Of a DNA stretch of 64,000 bases, positions 44,345 to 51,852 are shown in pieces. Within the stretch, counting starts at the first letter, position 1; every line of letters begins with the position of its first letter. Position numbers and translations under genes: made by a program. The stretch spans positions 1 to 64,000 of the forward strand of contig DASUUK010000113.1 of the NCBI GenBank assembly GCA_036374135.1, read 5' to 3'. This stretch comes from Euzebyales bacterium. GTDB lineage: Bacteria; Actinomycetota; Nitriliruptoria; Euzebyales; JAHELV01. The notes under the pieces were generated by a model, which had not been told where the DNA came from, did no database searches, and was given only the letters and a program-made list of their open reading frames with translations.

Positions 44345-45649
44345 ATGCGTCTCGCCTCAGTCGATCGGGAGATCGTCGGGCTCGCGTTGCCCGCGATGGC
44401 GGCACTGGCCGCGGACCCCCTGCTCAGCCTGGTCGACACCGCACTGGTCGGCCGCCTGGGCGCGGTCCCGTTGGCGGGCCTGGGCGTCAGCGTGGCGCTG
44501 TTCACCCTGGCGTTCTTCGGGTTCAACTTCCTGACCTACGGCACGACCGCCGAGGTGGCCAGGCTGCGTGGCGCCGGACGCGACCGCGAGGCGGCGACCT
44601 ACGCGCTGCAGGCGCTGTGGCTGGCGGTGATGCTGGGCGTCGCGATCACCGTGGTGTTCGAGCTCGCGGCGCCACTGCTGCTCGCGCTGATGGGTGCGAA
44701 GGGTGACGTCGCGGACGCGGCCGAGGTGTACCTGCGCATCCGCGCGCTGGCGTCGGTGCCGGTGCTGATCGTGCTGGTCGGCCACGGCGCATTCCGGGGC
44801 GCGAAGGACATGCGGGCGCCGCTGTGGATCACCGTCGCCGTGAACGTCGGCAATGCCGTGGTGAGCTGGGCGCTGATCTATCCGGCCGGGCTCGGCATCG
44901 CCGGTGCCGCGATCGGCACGTTGATCGCGCAGACGGCCGGCGCATTGACCTTCATCGCGCTCGGGCGCCGACGGTTCGCGCCGCCCACGGTGCGCATCGA
45001 CCCGACAGCGATGCGACGGATCGCGTCGATCTCCCGTGACCTGTTCCTGCGCACCGCTGCGCTGCTGTCGGGCATGCTGGTCGCGACCGCCGTCGCCGCC
45101 CGCATGGGAACGGTCACCGTCGCCGCACATCAGATCGCCCGCGAGCTGTGGACCATGCTCGCCCTGGTGCAGGACGGGTTCGCGATCGCGGGTCAGGCGA
45201 TGATCGGCACCGCACTGGGCGCGGGTCTGATCGACGAGGCACGGCGCGCGGCTATGCGCCTCGCGGGATGGGGCACGGGGTTCGGCTTCGTCGTGGGCGG
45301 CGCCTACCTGCTGGCAGCCCAGGTGCTGCCACGGGTGTTCACGACCGATGCCGCCGTGCTGGCGGCCGTCGCCACGGTGTGGGGCATCGTCGCCCTGCTG
45401 CAGCCGATCGGGGGCGTGGTGTACGTGCTCGACGGCATCCTCATGGGGGCCGCCGACTTCAGGTTCCTGTGGTGGTCGACCACGCTGGCGTCACTCGGCG
45501 GGCTGGTCCCGGTCTGCGTGCTCTCATTGTGGTTCGGCTGGGGGCTGCGCGGCATCTGGATCGGCATGGTCGTCATGATGGTGATGCGGGCGGTGCTCAC
45601 CGTCCAGCGGCTGCGTTCGGGCGCGTGGGCGGTGGTGGCGGAACGCTGA
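44345..45649 (+). CDS. MATE family efflux transporter (DinF-like)
   Basis: 434 aa with about twelve membrane spans, in two MatE halves (about residues 10-210 and 225-425). N-terminal VDREIVGLALPAMAALAADPLLSLVDTALVGRLG (in blocks) is typical of the DinF branch, which exports cationic drugs or oxidising compounds in exchange for Na+ or H+. ATG 44345. Its last 42 codons overlap, on the opposite strand and in the same codon register, the tail of the MFS gene. Confidence 0.9.
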   Translation: MRLASVDREIVGLALPAMAALAADPLLSLVDTALVGRLGAVPLAGLGVSVALFTLAFFGFNFLTYGTTAEVARLRGAGRDREAATYALQALWLAVMLGVAITVVFELAAPLLLALMGAKGDVADAAEVYLRIRALASVPVLIVLVGHGAFRGAKDMRAPLWITVAVNVGNAVVSWALIYPAGLGIAGAAIGTLIAQTAGALTFIALGRRRFAPPTVRIDPTAMRRIASISRDLFLRTAALLSGMLVATAVAARMGTVTVAAHQIARELWTMLALVQDGFAIAGQAMIGTALGAGLIDEARRAAMRLAGWGTGFGFVVGGAYLLAAQVLPRVFTTDAAVLAAVATVWGIVALLQPIGGVVYVLDGILMGAADFRFLWWSTTLASLGGLVPVCVLSLWFGWGLRGIWIGMVVMMVMRAVLTVQRLRSGAWAVVAER

Positions 45650-47161
45650 CGCCGGCGGATCGGTGGGCGGTCGGCCGCGTCGGCGGTGCCGCGCGGGCGC
45701 GAGGTGGCGGCGGAGCGCGATGACCGGCAGGACCCCCGCGGCGATCACCAGCGCGCCGGCGACCGCCGCCGTGGTGAATCCCGCCGTGATCGCGTCCGCG
45801 ACCGCCGACGAGGTGACGTCGGCCGTACCGGCGAGCAGCTCACGTACCCGTTCCATGTCGCCGATGCGCTGGCCGACGACCAGCAGGATCGTCGCACCGC
45901 CCAACGCCGCGCCGACGGTGATGCCCTGGTTGCGCAGGAACTGGTGCGCCGCCGTCGCGCGCCCCAGCTCGTCGTCGTCCGCGACAGCGCGCAGCAGGGT
46001 CAGCGCGGCGTTCGTCGCACCGCCGACGCCCACGCCCTGCACGGTCAGTGCTGCGAAGATCGCCCACAACGACGCGTCGGCGGACGCCAGGCCCGCGACG
46101 ACGGCGGCCGCCGGGGCCGAGATCGCGAAGCCGCCCAGCACGACGGATGACTCGGCCACCCGGTCGAGCACCTTGGACGACGCGTTCGCGCCGCTGGTCC
46201 AGCCGACCGTGAAGAACAGCACCGACCAGGCGGTCACGGCGGTACCCGCACCGCGTCCGCCCTGGACGTACAGCGGCACGAACGTCGCGACCGCCACGGC
46301 GCCGGTCAGCATCAGCGAGATCGACCACGCCAGCGGACCGAACGGCGAGGACACGACGTGCCGCGGACGCAGCACGGCGTTCCCGCGGTGCCGCGCGCGG
46401 CGCAGGTACAGCCACCCGACGACGCCGGCGATGGCGGCACCGGCGACCGACCGCGGACCGAGCGCATCGACACCCAGCAGCACCGCCGCGGTGAAGAGCG
46501 TGACCAGCACCAGGCCGCCGACGTCGGGCGGTGTCCGACGCGCCGTGCCGACGGCCGGCAACGCGCGCCACCCTGCGAGCAGCGCCACGAGTCCCAGCGG
46601 CAGGTTGACCAGGAAGATCCAGCGCCACGAGCCGATCGTCAGCATCGCAGCCGCCAGCGCGGGGGCCGCCACGCCCATGACGCCCCAGACGGTCGAGTTC
46701 AGCGCGAACGCCCGGCCCACCAGCTCCCGGGGGAACACGAGTCCGACCGCTGCCAGCCCCACCGCGATCGTTGCGCCTGCGCCGGCGCCCTGGACGAGCC
46801 GCGCGGCGATCATCAGCGGCATCGAGGCGCTCAGGCCTGCCGCGACACCGCCGACGGTGAACGTCGCGACCGCGACGCGGAACACCCGGGACACGCCCAC
46901 GCCGTCGATCAGCGCGCCGCTGGCGACGGTCGCGACGCCCGACGTCAACCCGAAGGCGGTGATCACCCACGGCAGCAGCTCGATGCTGCCCAGGTCGGCG
47001 GCCACCTGTGGGAGGGCGGCGGTGACCGCCAGGCCCTCGAAGGCGGCGAGCGCCACGGTCAGCAGGATCGCGACGGCCGCCGCGCGGTGTGCGGGCACGA
47101 AGATGTCGCGCATCGCTGCCGGACGTGGCGGCGACGTCTCCGCGGGTGGGTTGGTGGACAT
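45524..47161 (-). CDS. MFS multidrug transporter, 14-span DHA2-like, with His-rich tail
   Basis: 545 aa from the ATG at 47161 (MSTNPPAETSPPRPAAM). About fourteen membrane spans; the first carries AFEGLAVTAALPQVAADLG and a motif-A-like region near GALIDGVGVSRVF, then RLVQGAGAGATIAV, as in EmrB/QacA-type drug:proton antiporters. The last ~60 residues are basic and then rich in His and Asp (HHHHDDHADPD) and are written antisense to the final membrane span of the MATE gene (126-bp overlap). No tetR-type regulator is adjacent. Substrate unknown. Confidence 0.88.
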   Translation of the reverse strand: MSTNPPAETSPPRPAAMRDIFVPAHRAAAVAILLTVALAAFEGLAVTAALPQVAADLGSIELLPWVITAFGLTSGVATVASGALIDGVGVSRVFRVAVATFTVGGVAAGLSASMPLMIAARLVQGAGAGATIAVGLAAVGLVFPRELVGRAFALNSTVWGVMGVAAPALAAAMLTIGSWRWIFLVNLPLGLVALLAGWRALPAVGTARRTPPDVGGLVLVTLFTAAVLLGVDALGPRSVAGAAIAGVVGWLYLRRARHRGNAVLRPRHVVSSPFGPLAWSISLMLTGAVAVATFVPLYVQGGRGAGTAVTAWSVLFFTVGWTSGANASSKVLDRVAESSVVLGGFAISAPAAAVVAGLASADASLWAIFAALTVQGVGVGGATNAALTLLRAVADDDELGRATAAHQFLRNQGITVGAALGGATILLVVGQRIGDMERVRELLAGTADVTSSAVADAITAGFTTAAVAGALVIAAGVLPVIALRRHLAPARHRRRGRPPTDPPASAFRHHRPRARTQPLDGEHRPHHHHDDHADPDAAQPPAEPQ

Positions 47162-47368
47162 CGGCGGGGCTGCCTTCGCGGCGCGCGGTGGAGACGGCGA
47201 GCGGTCGCCCGGGGGTGCGCGGGACCCTCGCATCTGGTCCCAGGATGTCCGCTGGCGCACGGCCCCGCCTGGGCAGGGGCCACCCACATCGCACGCGGGT
47301 CCCGGAACGCGGTTCCTCGGAGGCGCCGGGGTCGGTGTCGTCAGCGCGTCACCGGCCGCGGCCTGCCG

Positions 47369-47974
47369 TCAGCGCCGGGCCGGCAGGATCTCGAGAGGAT
47401 CCAGTTCCTCGCCGCGGCCCGCCATCTCGAAGTGCAGGTGGGGTCCCGTGGATGAGCCGGTCGATCCGACACGACCGATGATCTGACCGCGCCGGACCCG
47501 CTGTCCCCGGCGCACCAGCAACTCGGACTGGTGGGCCGCCCGGGTCGTCAGACCGCCCCCGTGTGCGATGTCGGCGGTGTAGCCGTAGCCGCCCTTCCAG
47601 CCGGCGAACCGCACGGTGCCGTCCTGCGCCGCGCGGATCGGCGTGCCGGCGGCCGCAGCGATGTCGATGCCGCGGTGCAGTCGGCCGCCCCGTGGTCCGA
47701 ACGGTGACGTCAGCCGGCCCGTGACCGGCCAGGTGATGGCGTCGCCGGTCGTCGCCGACAGCAGGCGGGACGGTTCGGCCAGCGCGGTGGCCTCGTCGCT
47801 GCCGGCGGCCGTGCGTCGCGCCCGCGTGTCGTGTGCCGTCGGCTCCGGCGAGGGTGGTGGGACGTCGGTCGGTGGCGTGTCCGCGGCGGCGGGCATGGTC
47901 AGCAGACCCGTGCACATCGCGGAGGCCAGGGCCGCCCCGGCCAACGATCGACGGGTGCGCAGTGCGGTGGTCAC
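47369..47974 (-). CDS. M23 family metallopeptidase (LytM-type wall hydrolase)
   Basis: 201 aa exported peptidase. From the GTG at 47974 (AGGA eight bases upstream) the protein begins with a signal peptide (VTTALRTRRSLAGAALASA...MPAAADTP), a short Pro/Thr-rich stretch, and an M23 domain with zinc ligands in GRLHRGIDIAAAAGTP (H..D) and GPHLHFEM (HxH). Upstream in-frame ATGs at 48004 and 48055 lack ribosome sites and would put a 10-bp hairpin into the coding region, so they are less likely. It has its own promoter and about 115 nt of leader. It probably cuts peptide bridges in peptidoglycan or tunes another hydrolase. Confidence 0.85.
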   Translation of the reverse strand: MTTALRTRRSLAGAALASAMCTGLLTMPAAADTPPTDVPPPSPEPTAHDTRARRTAAGSDEATALAEPSRLLSATTGDAITWPVTGRLTSPFGPRGGRLHRGIDIAAAAGTPIRAAQDGTVRFAGWKGGYGYTADIAHGGGLTTRAAHQSELLVRRGQRVRRGQIIGRVGSTGSSTGPHLHFEMAGRGEELDPLEILPARR

Positions 47975-48020
47975 GTCGGTTCGTCCTGTGGTCGTGCGCA
48001 CCATCGTGCGCAACGGCGAA

Positions 48021-48045
48021 GGATCGACCTCCGAGAGGTCGATCC
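48021..48045 (-). promoter_or_regulatory. 10-bp perfect hairpin in M23 leader
   Basis: GGATCGACCT (48021-48030) and AGGTCGATCC (48036-48045) pair perfectly around a 5-base loop. It lies within the predicted 5-prime leader of the M23 transcript, followed by a smaller TGCGCA...TGCGCA dyad before the GTG. No T-run follows. Confidence 0.6.
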
Positions 48046-48095
48046 GGCATGTCATCTGGTTGCGTCCGCGCGCGTGCGCTGCGGGCAAGCGGGCG

Positions 48096-48123
48096 ATGCT
48101 ACCGCGCGATAGCCAGCCTGCAA
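48096..48123 (-). promoter_or_regulatory. Promoter of the M23 peptidase gene
   Basis: Minus-strand TTGCAG (48118-48123) and TAGCAT (48096-48101) are spaced by 16 bp, a good actinobacterial sigma-70-like promoter. Transcription would start near 48089. Confidence 0.6.
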
Positions 48124-48396
48124 CCGGGAGATGGCCGGTCCCTACCGCTGGGCGGTGGCGATGCGCGGCGGCGTCGCGTCCGTGGGTCGGGCGCTCCGGG
48201 ACGCCGGCGCTCGCGTGGCCACCGACGCTGACACCAGCGACGTGCCCGCGTGGATCACCGCGCACCGCGAGGCGCTCGAATCGTCGAACGCTGCGCGGGC
48301 GGGCCATGCGTGCACGATACGGACGCCCCGCGGGTGAGACGCGACGGGCAGGGTACGGACGGTGCGGGGCACGGCCGAAGGAAGAACGGAGTTCAG

Positions 48397-49164
48397 GTGG
48401 ACCTCGACAACGCCACGTTCATCGTCACGGGTGGGGGATCGGGGCTCGGCGCCGCCACGGCACACGCCCTCGCCAACGGTGGCGCATCCGTCGTGCTGGC
48501 GGACGTCGACGCCGAGGCCGGCGCCGAGGCCGAGGCCGCGATCGGCGATCACGCCAGGTTCGTCGAGACCGATGTCACCGACGGCGCCAGCGTCCAGGCA
48601 ACGGTCGACGCCGCCATCGACGCGTTCGGTGGTGTCCGGGGGCTGGTCAACTGCGCGGGCATCGCGACCGCGACGCGTGTCGTCGGTCGCGACGGACCCC
48701 AGTCGCTCGACGAGTTCACGCGGGTCATCCACGTCAACCTCATCGGCACGTTCAACGCCATCCGTCTGGTCGGTGCCGCGATGATGGACAACGAACCGGA
48801 CGCGGTCGGTGAGCGTGGCGTGATCGTCAACACGGCATCGGTCGCGGCGTTCGACGGGCAGATCGGCCAGGCCGCGTACTCGGCGTCGAAGGGTGGCGTC
48901 GCCGCGATGACCCTGCCGGTGGCCCGCGAGTTTGCGACGCACGGCATCCGTGTGGCGACGATCGCGCCGGGGATCTTCGACACGCCGATGATGGCGGGTC
49001 TGCCAGAGAAGGCCCGCGAGTCGCTGGGCGACCAGGTGCCGTTCCCGAGCCGGCTGGGCCGTCCCGACGAGTACGCGGCGCTCGCGCTGCACATCGTGGG
49101 CAACCAGATGCTCAACGGCGAGGTCATCCGTCTCGACGGCGCCATCCGCATGGCGCCACGGTGA
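48397..49164 (+). CDS. Short-chain dehydrogenase, 3-hydroxyacyl-CoA dehydrogenase (HSD17B10-like)
   Basis: 255 aa NAD(P)-dependent SDR. Cofactor loop [12 protein letters not shown] near residue 12, NCAGIA, catalytic Ser in NTASVAAF and YSASKGG (Tyr and Lys), and PGIFDTPMM. The order [26 protein letters not shown] (in blocks) and the overall length match type-2 3-hydroxyacyl-CoA dehydrogenases. GTG start at 48397 after GGAG; the frame is open further up. It heads a plus-strand cassette with an acyl-CoA ligase and an APH-type kinase, so a hydroxyacyl-CoA substrate is plausible. Confidence 0.87.
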   Translation: MDLDNATFIVTGGGSGLGAATAHALANGGASVVLADVDAEAGAEAEAAIGDHARFVETDVTDGASVQATVDAAIDAFGGVRGLVNCAGIATATRVVGRDGPQSLDEFTRVIHVNLIGTFNAIRLVGAAMMDNEPDAVGERGVIVNTASVAAFDGQIGQAAYSASKGGVAAMTLPVAREFATHGIRVATIAPGIFDTPMMAGLPEKARESLGDQVPFPSRLGRPDEYAALALHIVGNQMLNGEVIRLDGAIRMAPR

Positions 49165-49214
49165 GCGGACGCGCTCTGCGGGGAGGATGACGGCATCGAG
49201 CCGGAGGAACCACA

Positions 49215-50786
49215 GTGACCGCGCCGACCACGTCGTTCTCCTACGAGCCGCTGACCCCCACGGCGTTCCTGCGGCGGGCCGCGCACGTGTTCCGCGACCG
49301 TACGGCGGTGAGCGACCGTGGCCGGGAGCACACCTACGGGCAGTTCTGGTCACGGGCGACCCGGCTGGCCGGCGCACTCGCCGGATCGGGCGTCACACCG
49401 GGCGAGCGGGTCGCTGTGCTGGCAGCCAACGGGGCGCTGCTGCTCGAGGCGCACAACGGCGTGCCGCTGGCCGGTGCGGTGCTGGTCCCGCTCAACACCC
49501 GGCTCAAGCCCGCGGAACTGGGTGCGATCCTGTCGCACGCCGGCGCCGTGACGCTGCTGCACGACGACACGCTGGCCGACGTCGCGCGCGAGGCCGCCGC
49601 GGCGGCGGAGCACGACGTGCGGCTTATCGGAAACGCAGCGAACGGCGACGACTACGAGACGCTGCTCGAGGGCGCGGACGAGCTGACGGTGGCCGTCGAC
49701 GAGCTCGACGTGCTGTCGATCAACTACACGTCGGGCACGACCGGGCAACCCAAGGGCGTGATGTACTCCCACCGGGGTGCGTACCTGCAGTCACTCGCCA
49801 TGGCGCTGCAGGCGCAGCTGCAGCCCGACAGCGTGTACCTGTGGACGCTGCCGATGTTCCACTGCGACGGCTGGTGCTTCACCTGGGCCGTCAACGCCGC
49901 CGGCGCGCAGCACCTGTGCATGCCCCGCTTCGACGCCGACGAGGTCTGGCGCCTCATCCGCGAGGCCGGCGTCACGCACCTCAGCGCCGCCCCGACGGTG
50001 CTGACGATGATCGCCCACGCCGACAGCGCGCGGGACGGCCCGGCCCCTCGACCGATCCACGTCGACACCGGCGGGTCGCCCCCGTCGCCGGCGCTGCTGG
50101 GCACGCTGAACGATCTGGATCTGCGCGTCGCCCACCTGTACGGGCTGACCGAGTCGTACGGGCCGGTGATGATCTGCCAGTGGCAGCCGGAGTGGGACGA
50201 GCTGCCGGCCGACCGACGCGCTGAGCTCCTCGCCCGTCAGGGCGTCGCCAACGTCGTGGGCGAGCGGCCACGGGTCATCGATGACTGCGACACGGATGTC
50301 GCGGCCGACGGCAGGTCCGAGGGCGAGGTCGCGCTGCGTGGCAACAACATCATGCTCGGCTACTACCGGGACGACGAGCAGACGAAGCAGGTCACCGCGT
50401 CGGGATGGTTCCGGACAGGGGACGTCGGCGTGATGCACCCCGACGGCTACGTGGAGCTCACGGACCGGCGCAAGGACATCATCGTCTCCGGCGGCGAGAA
50501 CATCGCCTCGGTCGAGGTCGAGCGCGTGATCGAGAGCCACGACGCCGTGCTCGAGGCCGCGGTCGTCGGCCGGAACGACGAGACGTGGGGGCAGGTGCCG
50601 GTCGCCTTCGTCACCGTCCACGACGGTCGGGATGTCGACGCCGACGCCGTCATCGCACACGTCAAGGAGCGGATCGCGAACTACAAGGCGCCGCGTGAGG
50701 TCCACTTCTGCGACCTGCCGAAGACGTCGACCGGCAAGATCGAGAAGCACGTGCTGCGCGACCGGCTGGGAGGACGTGATGGCTGA
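49215..50786 (+). CDS. Medium/long-chain-type fatty acyl-CoA synthetase
   Basis: 523 aa AMP-forming ligase that activates an organic acid to its CoA ester. AMP-binding motifs: YTSGTTGQPKGVMYSHRG (A3), YGLTESYGP (A5), GWFRTGDVG (A7), DRRKDIIVSGGENI (A8) and the catalytic Lys in KTSTGKIEKH (A10). The segment LPMFHCDGWCFTW is typical of the ACS group near human ACSF2-like and bacterial DMSP/fatty acid ligases. GTG 49215 follows CCGGAGGAA. The gene overlaps the next by 8 bp, which supports a joint pathway. Confidence 0.92.
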   Translation: MTAPTTSFSYEPLTPTAFLRRAAHVFRDRTAVSDRGREHTYGQFWSRATRLAGALAGSGVTPGERVAVLAANGALLLEAHNGVPLAGAVLVPLNTRLKPAELGAILSHAGAVTLLHDDTLADVAREAAAAAEHDVRLIGNAANGDDYETLLEGADELTVAVDELDVLSINYTSGTTGQPKGVMYSHRGAYLQSLAMALQAQLQPDSVYLWTLPMFHCDGWCFTWAVNAAGAQHLCMPRFDADEVWRLIREAGVTHLSAAPTVLTMIAHADSARDGPAPRPIHVDTGGSPPSPALLGTLNDLDLRVAHLYGLTESYGPVMICQWQPEWDELPADRRAELLARQGVANVVGERPRVIDDCDTDVAADGRSEGEVALRGNNIMLGYYRDDEQTKQVTASGWFRTGDVGVMHPDGYVELTDRRKDIIVSGGENIASVEVERVIESHDAVLEAAVVGRNDETWGQVPVAFVTVHDGRDVDADAVIAHVKERIANYKAPREVHFCDLPKTSTGKIEKHVLRDRLGGRDG

Positions 50787-51834
50787 GCAGGACGGCGGCA
50801 CCGACGTCCCCGGCATCGACCGCCGCAACCTCGAGGCGTGGTGGCGTGGGCACGTCGATGCCGTCGATCCACCCCTGTCGTTCTCGCGGATCGAGGGAGG
50901 TCTGTCGAACCTGACCTACGAGGTGTGCGACGCTGGCGGGCGGCGCTGGGTGCTGCGTCGCCCCCCGCTGCACGGCGTCATCCAGTCCGCGCACGACATG
51001 GCGCGTGAACATCGGATCATGGCGGCGCTGGCCGGGTCGGGCGTACCCGTCCCGCCGATGATCGGCCACGAGGACGACGCGCGGGTGACCGGCGCCGAGT
51101 TCTACGTCATGGACTTCGTCACGGGGCCGGTGTACCGCAACGTCGAGATGGTCGAGACCACCACCGACCCGGCGTTGCGCGCGAGGATCAGCGAGGCGAT
51201 GGTCGACACGTTGGTCGACCTGCACGCCGTCGAACCGGATGCGGTGGGTCTGGGCGACCTGGGCCGCCGCGAGGACTGGTGCGCCCGTCAACTCCGGCGG
51301 TGGCGACGCCAGTGGGAGCATGTGGCAACGCGCGAGCTCCCGCCGTTCGTGGAGGTCCACCGACGTCTGGGTGCCGCCATCCCGCCGCAGCAGGGCTCGG
51401 CCATCGTCCACGGCGACTACCGCCTCGACAACGTGATCCTCACCCGGGACGGTGCGGTCGCCGCGGTCGTCGACTGGGAGCTGTGCACGCTGGGCGACCC
51501 GCTCGCCGACCTGGGGATCCTCGGCGCCTACTGGGTCGATGCCGACGACGACGTGCGGTCGCTCCCGCAGGCGGCGACCCACCTGCCGGGCTTCGCGGAC
51601 CGCGCCGACCTGGTCGCCCGGTACGCCCAGCGCTCCGGCCGCGACGTGTCGCAGTTCGACTACTACCTCGCGCTCGCCTACTGGCGGCTGGCGGCGATCC
51701 TCGAGGGGGTGTACGCGCGCGTCAGCACGGGTGCCTACGGCCGGGACGCGCCGGAGGACATCGAGGCGATGCCGCAGCGCGTCGAGGACCTCGTCGACGC
51801 GGCGCTGGCGGCGACCGACCGGGCCGGGCGCTGA
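50779..51834 (+). CDS. APH-family kinase, ACAD10/LvaA-like
   Basis: 351 aa protein of the aminoglycoside-phosphotransferase fold. It has FSRIEGGLSNLTYEV (nucleotide loop), the catalytic HGDYRLDN, and the metal-binding VVDWELCTLGDPLAD. These details match the kinase domains of ACAD10/11 and of bacterial LvaA, which phosphorylate 4-hydroxyacyl-CoA before elimination, rather than antibiotic kinases. The ATG lies inside the stop of the acyl-CoA ligase, preceded by GGGAGGA. No acyl-CoA dehydrogenase partner is in the window. Convergent with the corrinoid cluster. Confidence 0.85.
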   Translation: MAEQDGGTDVPGIDRRNLEAWWRGHVDAVDPPLSFSRIEGGLSNLTYEVCDAGGRRWVLRRPPLHGVIQSAHDMAREHRIMAALAGSGVPVPPMIGHEDDARVTGAEFYVMDFVTGPVYRNVEMVETTTDPALRARISEAMVDTLVDLHAVEPDAVGLGDLGRREDWCARQLRRWRRQWEHVATRELPPFVEVHRRLGAAIPPQQGSAIVHGDYRLDNVILTRDGAVAAVVDWELCTLGDPLADLGILGAYWVDADDDVRSLPQAATHLPGFADRADLVARYAQRSGRDVSQFDYYLALAYWRLAAILEGVYARVSTGAYGRDAPEDIEAMPQRVEDLVDAALAATDRAGR

Positions 51835-51852
51835 TCGGGCAGGGCCGGGTGC

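Larger units (their letters stand above)
47975..48396. other. Divergent intergenic region, M23 leader and SDR promoter side
   Basis: About 420 bp. The left part is the promoter and structured leader of the M23 gene. The right part (48130-48396) would hold the SDR promoter; the only open frame, a 68-codon one from 48131, has poor spacing from its GGGAG and no recognisable product, so it is not called. Confidence 0.5.

Noticed and set aside
47975-48090. c-di-AMP (ydaO-type) riboswitch in the M23 leader
   Set aside because: The conserved blocks of that class as I know them are not visible; only hairpins are. Kept as an unassigned leader.
48131-48337. Small 68-codon open frame upstream of the SDR gene
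   Set aside because: GGGAG directly abuts the ATG with no spacing, the product is featureless, and the region overlaps the M23 promoter side.
50779-51834. Aminoglycoside resistance kinase
   Set aside because: The fold is shared, but motifs and its overlap with an acyl-CoA ligase favour an ACAD10/LvaA-like metabolic kinase.
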